Below are positions 22,538-32,548 of a stretch of DNA of 64,000 nt, in pieces. Every line of letters starts with the position of its first letter. The stretch's first letter is position 1. The DNA is taken from NCBI GenBank assembly GCA_039621445.1, contig CP154954.1, positions 22,580,954 to 22,644,953 of the forward strand, in the 5' to 3' direction. The notes under the pieces are model-generated. The model was not told where the DNA came from, made no database searches, and worked only from the letters and a program-made list of their open reading frames with translations. The position numbers and the translations under genes were made by a program. The DNA comes from Euglena gracilis (lineage: Eukaryota > Euglenida > Euglenophyceae > Euglenales).

Positions 22538-22638
22538 GGGCAGGTGGATGTCCATCAGGATGAGGTGGTAGAAGTGGGTCCGGCAGAAGGCGACTGCCGC
22601 TCCACCATCGGCCGCCTCGTCGATGGGCGCAAGGCCCC
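22538..22638 (-). CDS. Receiver domain, phospho-acceptor Asp exon
   Basis: Reads GLAPIDEAADGGAAVAF then CRTHFYHLILMDIHLP. The receiver consensus is VxxAxDGxEAL...LILMDIxMP; the Asp of LMD is the phosphorylation site and is present. The acceptor is TTCAAG. No GT follows HLP; a GGGCAGCC sequence like that at the next receiver exon does. Confidence 0.85.
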
Positions 22639-24350
22639 CTTGAATCAGAGGGTCGAGGGGGCTGGGAGCCTTGGGTCTCATGGGTCCGAGGCGGCGTGGG
22701 TCAACGTTAGAGGGGGGGGACAGGGCATTGCCCCGCAGAAAAGCAACGGGGACTCAAGGTTGCCCAGAAAAACCATTCGGGGGTCTCCCAGAATAGCAAA
22801 GTGACCCATCGACCAGTTTCATTTATTATTTCGCAGCCGCAAGACGGTAACGCATTTTTGGCTTTCGAGGGGCAAAAATAGGCCAAAATGGGTCAGAAAA
22901 GGGGCCGGCCAGCTCAAATTTAGGACTAAAAGTTCGATCTTTTGCATAATTGGCAGTTTTTTAAACTTTTTTTTATATTTATATCCTCCGAAAAGGACTT
23001 GCGGAATTTGGACTGCGGTACCACATACCGGAAAAATTCCACCAAATCCTGCCACCGAGACACATTGCCAAGGCTTTGCAGGCTTTGCCAAAGGAGTGAT
23101 CTGGACTTCGACCAAAATAGGTGTCATCCACTTAGTGGCCTCCAGGGGGTTGGGCACCATATCCTGGGCACAACCCACTGACTCTTTTCAAGTACCCGCA
23201 CGCACCCACCCAAAAAAATCGATCCCCTTCATTCACAACATGAATCCTGTTGTCTCTCAATTTTTATGTGTGCATGTTGATTCTTGTTGTTCATGTGAGT
23301 GCCACGCCATGTAGCGTGTACAAAATTGTGGCCTGTGTACAAAATTGGACACCTGAGGAGCTCCGAGAAGGTTCCGCACACACCACCACCACAGCCCATA
23401 GGTGGGGGGGTTGGGTACCCTCCACAAAATTCGGTGTGTAAAATAAGCTAACCCCCCCCCCCAAACAATACCCCCGGGGTGTTATTTTTTTCAGTCGAAG
23501 TCCCGGCCCGAGGGGGGGGGGTATTGTTTGGGGGGGGGGGGGGTGATAGCATCCCAAATTTTTCGAAATTTTTCGAAGTCCTGTAGGACCCAAAATAGCA
23601 CCAAAAACCCCCCTTTGGGGTCATGTTCTGAACCTTCTCGTGAAATTTGGCATTTTTGGAGGACAGATGATCCAGAAAACCAGATTTTTTTTCGCAATTT
23701 GTTGTCAGAGATTGTGATTTTTACCAACATTTTCAGGTCAAAGTCCGGGTCGTCGGCGCGAGATTGGGGTTGGGGGGGGGGATTAACTCAGTCGCCGCTG
23801 TCGGACCCCGTGGGGGGGAGGTATTTGGGGGGGGGGGGGTATTATTTGGGGGGTATTATTTGGGGGGAGGGTTTATGCTCCTCCTGTGTGTGTGATTGTG
23901 TGTGCGTGATTGCCCCACCCAGAGGGGGTCCGGAAGCCCCGAAACACCCACCCACCCTTGATAACTCTGTGGGCAGGTGTTATCAGGATATTCAGTAACA
24001 TAACTCAGGATATTGAGTAACATTCTGCTTCGGTCTATTCAAGTTTCTTCATCACCTGAACACCCCCCCAACTGAGAAAACTTTCTGAGTGAGAATCAGT
24101 GAAAGTGTGCATGAATCAAGAAATGGATTGAAGTCCATCGAACAATCACGTGTAATCCGAATGGCTCCAAAACGGAGGCAGTGACGGGGAATGCAAGAGA
24201 GAGATGATGCAGAGACCCAAAATTGTGAAAGATTCCTTCAACTTCTTCAATTTGGACACGGGGCTGACCGAACAAACAAGTAGCCCACCGGACACCGATC
24301 CAGGGTCAGAGGGTGAGGGGTCAGCCTTGGACGGTGAGCTGTCCCTCAAC

Positions 24351-24425
24351 GATGGACTCCATGATTTTGCGGCAAATGCTCCGTTGAAGGAACACGTCCT
24401 CCACGATCAGGATGCTGACAAGCCC
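24351..24425 (-). CDS. Receiver domain, first exon (ILIVEDV)
   Basis: A 25-codon exon in phase 0 after a GTGCCAG acceptor: GLVSILIVEDVFLQRSICRK then IMESI, donor ATC|GTTGAG. It is strand 1 and helix 1 of a receiver domain. The ED pair is the acidic pocket that binds Mg2+ beside the phospho-acceptor Asp. The exon is phase-compatible (0/0) with the last kinase exon at 25451-25587, which is the main sequence argument that kinase and receiver belong to one transcript. Confidence 0.85.
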
Positions 24426-24569
24426 CTGGCACGGGTGTGCACTGGATGGGCTGGCGCCTGAACAGCAACAGGGATGGGTCGCCAGCCTCGGCTCTGGCAC
24501 AAGCCCGTCACCAACCTGATGGTGGGGTCAGAAATGGGGGGGGAAGGGCCCAAACCTCAGGAACTGCCA

Positions 24570-24740
24570 GCCGCGCTTGAGGCGTGACGTGTGGACAGGT
24601 GGCAGGCGGAAGCATGCACGCATTGAACAAAACGGGCTTCTCCGAGGGAATTCCCGAGGCAGCGGCTTGGTTCCGATAGCTGACCACTTCTGTGGGGGAC
24701 CGCGTGGGCCTGAGGCGTGGCTCCTTCTCTGCCACTCAGT
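24570..24740 (-). CDS. Candidate linker exon between kinase and receiver
   Basis: Two minus frames are open here. One reads EKEPRLRPTRSPTEVVSYRN and continues with a Pro/Ala-rich stretch. It would be a flexible linker if used. No motif and no decisive splice sites; direct splicing of 25451 to 24425 also keeps frame, so this exon may not exist. Confidence 0.2.
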
Positions 24741-24902
24741 TGCACTGGGATCCTCACAGAAAAAAAATGATTTTGGTGCCATGCCGAGGAACAATGGAAC
24801 GCAGAAACAAGCGAGAGAAGCTGACAAAGGTCCGTTTGGCCAAACGTCTTGGCTGGGGACTGTTTTGAGCAAACAAAAAGAAGCATCATGGCTGCAGTTT
24901 GG

Positions 24903-25015
24903 TTACGTGGACACTTTACAGGGACACTTTCCTCACAGGGACAGTTTACAGGGACACTTTGGTTACAGGGACACTTTACACGGACGGTTTGCCGACACGG
25001 ACAGACTTCGGCTGA
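24903..25015. repeat. Short tandem repeat, 13-17 bp units
   Basis: About seven units of the form (T)TTACAGGGACACTTT, with variants CACAGGGACAGTTT and GACACGGACAGACTT. Non-coding, in the intron between kinase and receiver exons. Confidence 0.8.
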
Positions 25016-25450
25016 CCAAGTGATAACACCCCTCCCTCAGCACTGCAGTGAAAGAAAAGGGAGAAAAGACCAAAAAAAAATTGCAAAAATTCACAAGGGC
25101 CAGAAAATTTTCTTCAAAAAAAATCATCAAATGGGCAAAAAGCCGTGAATGCAAAAAAGGGGTCAGGAGGAATCAATTTTTGATTTTGAAAAAACCCCAA
25201 AACACCCCCCTTGCCTTATATTGGCTGCCCAGATTATAAACTGGTGGCGTATCACTTGGGGGGAGGGTGTGTATTTGCATTGATTTCTTTGCCCCATCAG
25301 CCATCAAGAGTTGGTGTAAAATGGATCAGCATTGCCAAATAAAACAATCTCCTCACCCTTTGCTCCTACGCTGCCCATTTCCAAGGAGGATGCGCCTCAG
25401 AAATCTTCATTTCATCCTGTTCCTGGCTTGATGCCGTCCCTATGCGCTAC

Positions 25451-25587
25451 AGGGACGAGGCGCAAGAAGAAGCCGGCGACGGGCGGCTCAGAGTACGTCA
25501 GACTCTCCGCGGAGGCGGCGGCCACCAGGCGCATGGAGTTCGGCACAGGGCTGTTCTCCCCCGTGACCCAGGGGTGTGAGCGGTAGC
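25451..25587 (-). CDS. CaMKK-like kinase, HPWV exon (end of kinase domain)
   Basis: Reads YRSHPWVTGENSPVPNSMRL then VAAASAESLTYSEPP and VAGFFLRLVP. EIKxHPWVT closing the kinase domain, followed by a short acidic/serine tail, is typical of calcium/calmodulin-dependent kinase kinases and their plant and algal relatives. It joins in phase to 26790-26932 through a GC donor and ends in phase 0 at CCT|GTAGCG, that is, at a donor rather than a stop, so the protein continues. Confidence 0.85.
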
Positions 25588-26789
25588 CTTCAATCTCCGG
25601 AGCAAAAACCAAATTCCGGTTCAGTATCACATGATTTTGAGAAAATGACTCTCACTTGCCCCTGTTGAATATGCACCAGAGTCCCCCCCAGTAGCCTTGA
25701 GGTCAGAAAATTTGGGCTGGTTGGGATGGCTGGCCTGCTGGCCGTCCTCTCCTCCCCCATGAGACATGGTGCACTGGCTGGAACCCGACCTGGGTTCGAC
25801 CAGACTGGGGAAATTTGAGTTTGGCCACAATTAACAAAAGCTCGTTTTTGAAACAAACATTTTGGGGCTTGGCCAGGGCTACCTTCAAGTTTAAGGTGCT
25901 TGTTTTCTGCTGTCCGGGCACATTCAACAACAAAAAATCTTTGCAAAAAAGTGGTGAAAAAATTGACATTTTTCGGCGAAAACAGGTCGGCATTGGGGGA
26001 AAATTGGGGGAGAATTGATTTCTAGCATCCTTGGTCCATCGCCCATCCACTGAATATATCAGAAAAGGTGTTTTAAGGCTTTCTGTTACTTTTTTTTGGT
26101 TTTCAACCCAGTTCAATCCCCAGACCGGCAGGTGGACAGCATTTGGCCCAAGGGCGGACCTTTAAATTTTAAAACAAAATACTTGCCCTGTCCCTTGAAG
26201 AATGCCCTGGGTTGGGCCATACATTTTTGACTTGGGCGGCCGATCTTGTGGAGCTAACAAATAAACTGGCTTGGGGGTTTGGGCAAATAATGCAATGCCA
26301 TCTTTTCGAAGTTCACTGAACCTTGTTACAGTTGAAATTCACTGAAAGCGGTCGCAGTTGCCATGCAGGGGGGGGGGGAGCAAGACCAGGGTTTTCGGGT
26401 CACTTATCAGGGGGTGAAGCACAGGGGAAACAAAAGAACTTGGTTTCATCTTGCGGTGGGTTTAAAAAAAAAGGTACCAAAACAGTCTCTTTCCTTCATG
26501 GTGGCGCTTTAGAAACTGAGGGCCAGTGTGGCCTATGACCAGAAATTCAGAAACCTCAGTCCTAACCCCTGTAACAATCGAAGCGCCGAATAGGAAGTCA
26601 GAGCTCATCGAAGGGAGGGGGCTGGAAAGAAACGGGCTCTTGGCAGGACCTTGGGGGCTGTCACTCTGCCGGGACGGAAGAGGTCAACAATTGGAACGTC
26701 AGATAGCAGACGGACAAAAGTCACACGGGGTGACAAAAAAAGAGTGCGTCCTCACCTCGCCCATGAGCCATGCTGGAAGGGGCCCGGGC

Positions 26790-26932
26790 GGTCCTTGATC
26801 TCATTGAGGGAGATGCGGATGAGGGCGTCCTTCTCCAGCATGCGCTGCAGCAGGTGGCTTAGGTTGGCACTGGCCCCCTTTGGGATGCTGCCACTGGGCA
26901 GCGTCGGCTCCGGGAGGCGGACATGAAGTTCT
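26790..26932 (-). CDS. CaMKK-like kinase, subdomain X-XI exon
   Basis: Reads ELHVRLPEPTLPSGSIPKGA then SANLSHLLQRMLEKDALIRI and SLNEIKD. The pattern LxxLLxRMLxKDxxxRIxxxEIKxHPWV identifies the end of a Ser/Thr kinase C-lobe; the Arg of the RI pair is present. The acceptor is GGCAG and the 3' boundary GACC|GCCCGG. Both neighbouring joins keep frame with GC donors. Confidence 0.88.
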
Positions 26933-26942
26933 CTGCCATAAA

Positions 26943-27090
26943 GTATGATATGGTATGGTATGGTATGGTATGGTGTGGTGTGGTATGGTATGGTAGGTAA
27001 TGGTATAGTATGGTAAACCCCCCCTCGTCATACCATACCATCCATACTTTATACCATATCGGACCATACCATAACCATACCATACCTAAC
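26943..27090. repeat. (TATGG)n and inverted (CCATA)n microsatellite, minor block
   Basis: About 55 bp of TATGG pentamers, then after about 30 bp a block of the complementary CCATA pentamers to about 27090. It is the left part of the satellite in the intron between kinase exons 28798-28876 and 26790-26932. Confidence 0.9.
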
Positions 27091-27261
27091 CCCCCCACTT
27101 AAACCCCCCACTTATAACCCCCCCTCACTTACTAACCCCCCTCGGGACACCAACCAAACAGGGCACTGATAACCACCCCCAGGTGAAAACAATGAAATCC
27201 GCCGGGACGATTTTCTTTCGGCCCCTCAAAACCCCCTAAAACGCCTAAAAAAAATGTATGG

Positions 27262-27985
27262 GGGTAATGGTATGGTATGGTATGGTATGGTATGGTATGG
27301 TATGGTATGGTATGGTATGGTATGGTATGGTATGGTATGGTATGGTATGGTATGGTATGGTATGGTCTGGTCTGGTATGGTATGGAATGGTATGGTACGA
27401 TATGGTATGGTATGGTATGGTATGGTTTGGTATGGTATGGTATGGTATGGTATGGTATGGTATGGTATGGTATGGTATGGTATGGTATGGTACGGTATGG
27501 TATGGTATGGTATGGTATGGTATGGTATGGTATGGTATGGTATAATATGGTATGGTATGGTATGGTATGGTATGGTATGGTATGGTATGGTATGGTATGG
27601 TATGGTATGGTATGGTATGGTGTGGTGTGGTGTGGTGTGGTGTGGTGTGGTATGGTATGGAATGGTATGGTACGATATGATATGGTATGGTATGGTATGG
27701 TATGGTATGGTATGGTATGGTATGGTATGGTATGGTATGGTATGGTATGGTATGGTATGGTATGGTATGGTATGGTATGGTATGGTATGGTATGGTATGG
27801 TACGGTACGGTGCGGTACGGTATGGTATGGTATGGTATGGTATGGTATGGTATGGTATGGTATGGTATGGTATGGTATGGTATGGTATGGTATGGTATGG
27901 TACGGTACGTACAGTATGGTATGGTATGCTGTAGTAAAATCAGGTCAGGTAAGGTAAGGAAAGATAAGGTCAGGTAAGGTATGGT
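27262..27985. repeat. (TATGG)n satellite, major block
   Basis: More than 700 bp of TATGG pentamers with scattered point variants (TGTGG, TACGG, TATAA), clustered as local homogenised blocks. The period of five leaves every frame open, giving long Met-Val-Trp-Tyr or Ile-Pro-Tyr-His frames that are artefacts. Confidence 0.97.
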
Positions 27986-28164
27986 GTAGTGTGGTCTGGT
28001 GTGGTATGGGCAAATTGCCAAACAAAGCGGAAAAAATGAAAATGCAGCTTTCTAAGCTCTCCATCAAAGCGCAGGTGGCGGACTGCTACCTGCGGGGCAA
28101 AAGCATGGCACTATTTGACATTGCACTGCCGGTTTCTGCTGCCTCCAGCTTTCATTTGGACCCC

Positions 28165-28530
28165 TCTTGCTTGCTTGTAAACCCGCCCCTAATAAGTGCG
28201 CAGTGCCCTAATAAATGCACACCCCCAAGGGTCCGAAACTACCTCCCTAAAAAGTGCGCATCCCCCCAAAGTAGAAATCACTGTCACATCTCAGGTCAGA
28301 AAAAACACACATTTCTCAGAACTGCCCTTCTCAGACGAAATATTTCTATCATCCAAGCACAGATTTGACACATGATCTCTTGATTCATTGCTTGACATCA
28401 CAAAATGGGGAGAAAATTGAATTGAAAAAGTGTGGGGGAAACTTCGTCCTTATAAGTGCGCAGTGCCCTAATAAATGCGCACCCCTTGGGGTCTGAAACT
28501 ACGTCCTTAAAATGCGCGCACCCGTGCACT
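28165..28530. repeat. Two copies of a TAATAAATGC-containing block
   Basis: The blocks at about 28190-28260 and 28450-28530 share AAGTGCGCAGTGCCCTAATA, AATGC(A/G)CACC and a GGGTC(C/T)GAAACTAC tail. They are direct repeats in an intron. Confidence 0.75.
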
Positions 28531-28554
28531 TATTGGGGGGGGGGGGTAGTGGCT

Positions 28555-28643
28555 CCCAGGTTCAATTGGAGGGGTCAACTGAGGGGTTTCTGGTTGCTTC
28601 CAGGTTCAATTGGAGGGGTCAACTGAGGGGTTTCTGGTTGCTT
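28555..28643. repeat. 44-bp tandem duplication
   Basis: Two adjacent identical copies of a 44-bp unit starting CAGGTTCAATTGGAGGGGTC. A recent duplication just 3' of a kinase exon. Confidence 0.9.
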
Positions 28644-28797
28644 CACTGCAACCATCGCTCTCCATCCACCCATCCACGCCGTAAGCAATGTTTGTTGACT
28701 GAAATCGGCTGCTGTTGGTGCCTGTGTGTCGCCGATCCGAAAAAAAGGGGAAGAGGAGAAGATCTGCATCTCTGGAGTGGCATAAGTTGCCCCTTGC

Positions 28798-28876
28798 CCA
28801 GAAAGAGGCTTTTGCTGGATGTCGTTGAAGAGGGCGACCTGATTTGCAGCTAAGAATGGCACACAGAAGCAGAGAC
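28798..28876 (-). CDS. CaMKK-like kinase, PF exon
   Basis: Reads CVPFLAANQVALFNDIQQKP then LSG. It matches the GxxPFxxxxxxxLFxxIxxxxL region of the kinase C-lobe. Its end is a textbook GC donor (TCTGG|GCAAGG) and the exon joins in perfect phase to 26790-26932 (PLSGELHVRLPEP). Confidence 0.85.
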
Positions 28877-29213
28877 CTTGAGTAATACAACCAGGAGCCT
28901 CAATAAACTTGCTCCCGAGGCCTTATTCCAGCCATCCTCAGAAATGGACCAGAGAATTTAACCATATTTGCCAGCCCTGCCATTCCCCTGCACGCTGTCA
29001 TAATTCCCCGGCAACCCACACATTGCCTCCCCCAGAGGATAAATCTGTCATGGAAACGGTCAGCCAGACCCATAATTGACCCACACATGATTAAAAGAAG
29101 GTGGGTGATTTTATCGCCCCCCCCCCCCTCGCAGGTGGGGTCCATCAACATCATTTTGAAATCTGATACTTCGAGACCACGAGCCCCAGCCACAATTAAG
29201 CTCCCTGGAGGGC

Positions 29214-29292
29214 CAAAAATCAACGCGAACAGCGTGATACCAAGTTGCCAGATATCGGAGGACTTCCCGGAGTAGTACTGCCCCCGGCAGGC
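29214..29292 (-). CDS. CaMKK-like kinase, DIWQLGITLF exon
   Basis: Reads ACRGQYYSGKSSDIWQLGIT then LFALIFG. This is kinase subdomain IX (SGKxxDIWxLGVTLYxxxFG), with the structural Asp of DIW present. It is preceded by CCGAG and followed by a GC donor in phase with 28798-28876. The Ser-Gly-Lys before Asp-Ile-Trp is characteristic of the CaMKK group. Confidence 0.9.
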
Positions 29293-29393
29293 CTCGGAGC
29301 CACGGCTGGACGGGCGAGCCTGATGCGCGAGGGGGCCAGGGGAGGGAGGAGACCCGCATAGCGCCTGTGGGGGTCTGCGGTGCAGCCCTGGCT

Positions 29394-29488
29394 GGGAGCC
29401 AGGAAAAACGGGGTACCCTCCGTTTTGCGCACTGTGTCGTTCTCGTTCTCAAACAGCATTCCGACGCCGAAATCGAAGCACAGGGCGT
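29394..29488 (-). CDS. CaMKK-like kinase, DFG / activation-loop exon
   Basis: Reads ALCFDFGVGMLFENENDTVR then KTEGTPFFLAP. It carries the Mg-binding DFG motif, the activation loop with a candidate phospho-Thr before EGTP, and the start of the APE motif (the Glu falls at or after the splice site). CaMKK relatives have DFGVSxxFxxxxDxxxxTxGTPAFMAPE here. Confidence 0.9.
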
Positions 29489-29791
29489 CTTCCCATTCTT
29501 TTTGGGAATAATGGTTGGGGTGCAAGGAATGCTTCCTATGATGAAAATGAAGCAATCAGCCCTGTGCCTCAAAATAAATGCACGGCGAAATCAAAAACAT
29601 TCTTCTGTTCTGGAGGCGAAAATGAAATATAGCCTGCCACAAAAGCCTTGTGAACAAAATACCTCTGCCGAAAAAAATCATTTTTTGTGTTAATTGCTCC
29701 ATTGCTCCACACTTCAGGGCTTTCCACATCTCTTTCAAAATGATTTTTTCTCAGAAAAACCCTTTGTACGATCAGGAAGAACCCTGAGTAC

Positions 29792-30008
29792 AGAGCTTGA
29801 CAACGTCTTTCTTTCTGTCTATGAGCAAATTGTCTGGCTTAATATCGCGGTGGATGATGTTCATACTGTGCAGGTAGGCAAGCCCTTCTGTGACCTGCTT
29901 CATGCACTTTGCACAAGTAACTTCTTCTAGGGTGGGTGTCTTTGCTTGGCCATCTCCATCGAGGGACATAATGGCACCGTCCGCCACAAACTCTAGCACG
30001 AAATCAGG
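29792..30008 (-). CDS. CaMKK-like kinase, catalytic-loop exon
   Basis: Reads PDFVLEFVADGAIMSLDGDG, then a short acidic linker, then CMKQVTEGLAYLHSMNIIHR and DIKPDNLLIDRKKDVVKL. HRDIKPDN is the Ser/Thr kinase catalytic loop, with the catalytic Asp, Lys and Asn all present. ExVxxGxIM and EGLAYLH are CaMKK-like. It joins in phase 0 to 30192-30274 and ends at a CTCT|GTACTC donor. A longer upstream reading of the same strand is stopped or out of frame, so the acceptor AAAG|CCT is preferred. Confidence 0.93.
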
Positions 30009-30191
30009 CTTTAGCTTCATTCTGGCACACGTGCAAATCCGCCCATGCATGCACTGCGGCTGTTTGTTCTCTTCTGGTCTGGCGCTGTTTTCCGCCTCTG
30101 TCCCCCCTTTTTTGCCTGAGTTTGTGGTAGCCTGGCAGACCAACCCTAAAAAAAACCTTTCTCATGCCACATATCGCTGTGGAGAAGAAGC

Positions 30192-30274
30192 CTGCAAAAG
30201 GTAAATGAACTCTTGCCCGGCGTCATCCATCAACTCATACATCTGAATGACGTTCGGATGTTGCATGGAGACCA
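30192..30274 (-). CDS. CaMKK-like kinase, MQHPNV exon
   Basis: Reads VSMQHPNVIQMYELMDDAGQ then EFIYLLQ. This is the HPNVVxLxEVxDD segment and the hinge-side strand of the kinase N-lobe. Upstream codons (EIYEA) are also open, so the exon may begin about 17 bp further 5'. The 3' boundary is CAG|GCTTCT, again a GC donor that keeps phase with the next exon. Confidence 0.85.
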
Positions 30275-30372
30275 CTGCCTCATAGATTTCTGGAACATAC
30301 TGGAAAGAAACTGGCAAAAACACTGATCATCTCGCACAAACTTACAGAGAGTTGGCACAGGATGAGGCCTCA

Positions 30373-30456
30373 GTTCAGCTTCTTCAAAATCTCAGCTTCC
30401 GCCACATTTGCTTTCTTCACCTTTGCACGAGGGATGACCTTCACCGCATACTGTTC
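30373..30456 (-). CDS. CaMKK-like kinase, VAIK-Lys exon
   Basis: After the acceptor CTGACGCAG the frame reads EQYAVKVIPRAKVKKANVAE then AEILKKLN. YAVKVI holds the ATP-binding Lys, and EAEILKKL is helix C with its Glu. No arginine-proline-rich insert, as in animal CaMKK, is visible. The 3' boundary is uncertain. Confidence 0.85.
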
Positions 30457-30690
30457 CTGCGTCAGAGGCAGGCAATCTTGACAGACTTTTTGGGAGGTAA
30501 CTAATAAGCCTGGGTCTAACTTAGGGAAAACTTTCTCCAGTTGACAAAAAAAATAGCAAAAATTGCAAATTGCAAATGCTCGTGTGAAATACTGGTGTTC
30601 AGCCTTTGAAAAACAAGGGCTTACAGAGGTGGAGACAGCAATTTGTTTCCCGTCCCATGAGTGCTTGATAGAAATTGCCTGTTTTGATAA

Positions 30691-30782
30691 TGCTCACACA
30701 GATTTACTGTGCCATATGTTCCAGATCCCAAGTGCTTGATCACAGTGTATTCATTGACAAAATCCCTTCCTTTCTCGTCCAT
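30691..30782 (-). CDS. CaMKK-like kinase, glycine-loop exon
   Basis: Reads DFVNEYTVIKHLGSGTYGTV then NLCEH. GSGTYGTV is the glycine-rich ATP loop. An in-frame Met at 30782 (MDEKGRD...) could be a start codon, which would put the kinase at the extreme N-terminus; an in-frame TAA lies 10 codons further upstream. Alternatively the exon begins at an internal AG and earlier exons exist. The join to the next exon is not resolved in phase, so a short piece is missing. Confidence 0.85.
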
Positions 30783-31334
30783 TTCAGCATCCGTTTATTC
30801 TCAAATAAAAATGTAATAAAAAAGAAATACTCAACTGACAGCAAAAGAACCAGATGAAAAGGCCGAGGCGGAATTTGGAAACAAATACTAACAAAAGACA
30901 AAACGAACCCCTCCCAAAGACAAAAAAAAGGAAATGGCACATATTGCACCTACCACAATTCGGCGTTTGTGTTAGGATTGCATGTTGGGATTTGTGGTGG
31001 CATATGTGTTGGGATATGTATTGGGTTTGTGTTGGGATTCATAAAATCCCAACACAATGAGCACTGCCAAGGAAAAATTTTGACCTGAAAATCGCCACCC
31101 TCGGAAATGTGGGAGGGGTGGTGGGACGCCGGCAGCAAGCTGGACCCTTGGCGGACTTTTTAGGAGGACTTCTAGATGAATCCCTTGTCCATGAAACAGG
31201 GGGAGGTCGCTCCCCCCCCCACCTCCTGGGTGGGGAGGGTCGAAACCCCCACCCCACCAGCCCTTCCGTACAGCCCGGCCGGATGCTGGTGGCTGGGTGA
31301 TAAACCACTGGGCGTGAGGCCGGACACCTCTCAC

Positions 31335-31373
31335 CTGGGGTAGTGGGCAGCATTCTGTTCTGCAATGGGACGT
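31335..31373 (-). CDS. Candidate 39-bp exon upstream of the kinase
   Basis: Bounded by a strong acceptor (TTTCCCACAG) and a strong donor (CCCAG|GTGAGA) on the minus strand. One frame reads RPIAEQNAAHYPR. The splice signals are better than in most of the window, but the product is too short to identify. Confidence 0.35.
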
Positions 31374-32473
31374 CTGTGGGAAAGGTTAAGCATTGCCAGA
31401 TTTGCATGCTGTGAATTGCTTGTTCGACCACTGTCAACAACTTTCATTGATAAGGTTTTGAAAAAAGGTGAGGAGGTTACGTACGTTTGCCTAGGCCTGC
31501 CCTCCCCCCCCCCCGACAACCCGGTCCATACGCACACACGACAGGGTACATACACACGGATCAGGGGGCACCTTACGGACCCCCCAGGGGGGTCCAGCTC
31601 AGAGGGTGGAAAATTTGGGCTGGCTGGAAAAAGGCTGCAGGCTGACCCCCCCCCCTCTCCTATGGAGGTCCTCGGAATTGGGCCCGACCCAGGGTCGGAC
31701 CAAGCATAAAGGGGATACTGTCAATAAGTGGTGAGAAAACCAATTACCACACATCATATGTGCACATTACACATTTTGAGAAGTTTGCTCATCATAACCA
31801 TATGGATGGAGGTTTTTTGGTTGCAGTGTGGTCTGAAAAGATTTAATCCAAAAAGAAAAGTAATATTCTCCCAAAACATTTTTTGTTTACCCATGTAAAC
31901 TTTGTAGCTTTTCACTTCATGTAATTTTGCCTTGATTGTGACTGTAGCAATAACCTTTGATCAATTTAATTTTGCTGCTGACCCCAATCCAAACACCTCG
32001 CATCAGGGATGGAAACAGACGGTTGGATCAATGGAGGCACACATTTTGTACCGCATTGCTGTGTTTCAAGAAAATGGCATTTCTTTTCATGCTGTTATTT
32101 TGACGGTGAATTTTTTGGCCCTCCCCAGCAAAATCATTCTCTCATTTTCAAAAATGGCAGGAAATACCAAGGGGAGAAGAAACGAAGGTTCAAAGTAATG
32201 AGACCTCTCCGGCGAACGTAAAATATGCACGCCATACAATAATAAGCAGTTGTCAAATCGCACCACGGTGGAAAAGGTATGCTTCTGGGGAAAGAAACAA
32301 AATAAATTGCCAAAATAGCGTTACGGGGGGAGGGGATGATATATTAGTGTGCTTTCTCCGTGTGTGTTTGTGCATATTTGTGTCAGTGTCACCCAAGCTG
32401 GAATAAAACAAAACAAAACTCATCAGGGAAAATAGAACGTTTGCTGATCTTTTCCGGTCACAACTTGGGCCAC

Positions 32474-32548
32474 CTTTTTACAGAGCTTTTGCCGCTGGTC
32501 ATCAGTGGTAACCAGAGCAGGGTCGAACACAAGCTCATCTTTGGGTTC
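32474..32548 (-). CDS. Candidate 25-codon exon upstream of the kinase
   Basis: The minus frame EPKDELVFDPALVTTDDQRQ then KLCKK lies between TTGCAAG and AAAAAG|GTGGCC. It is exactly 75 bp and has normal protein-like composition. No family recognised. It may be a 5' exon of the kinase gene or belong to a separate gene. Confidence 0.45.

Noticed and set aside
27254-28021. Long open frames of Met-Val-Trp-Tyr or Ile-Pro-Tyr-His
   Set aside because: They are translations of the TATGG microsatellite; every frame is open because of the five-base period.
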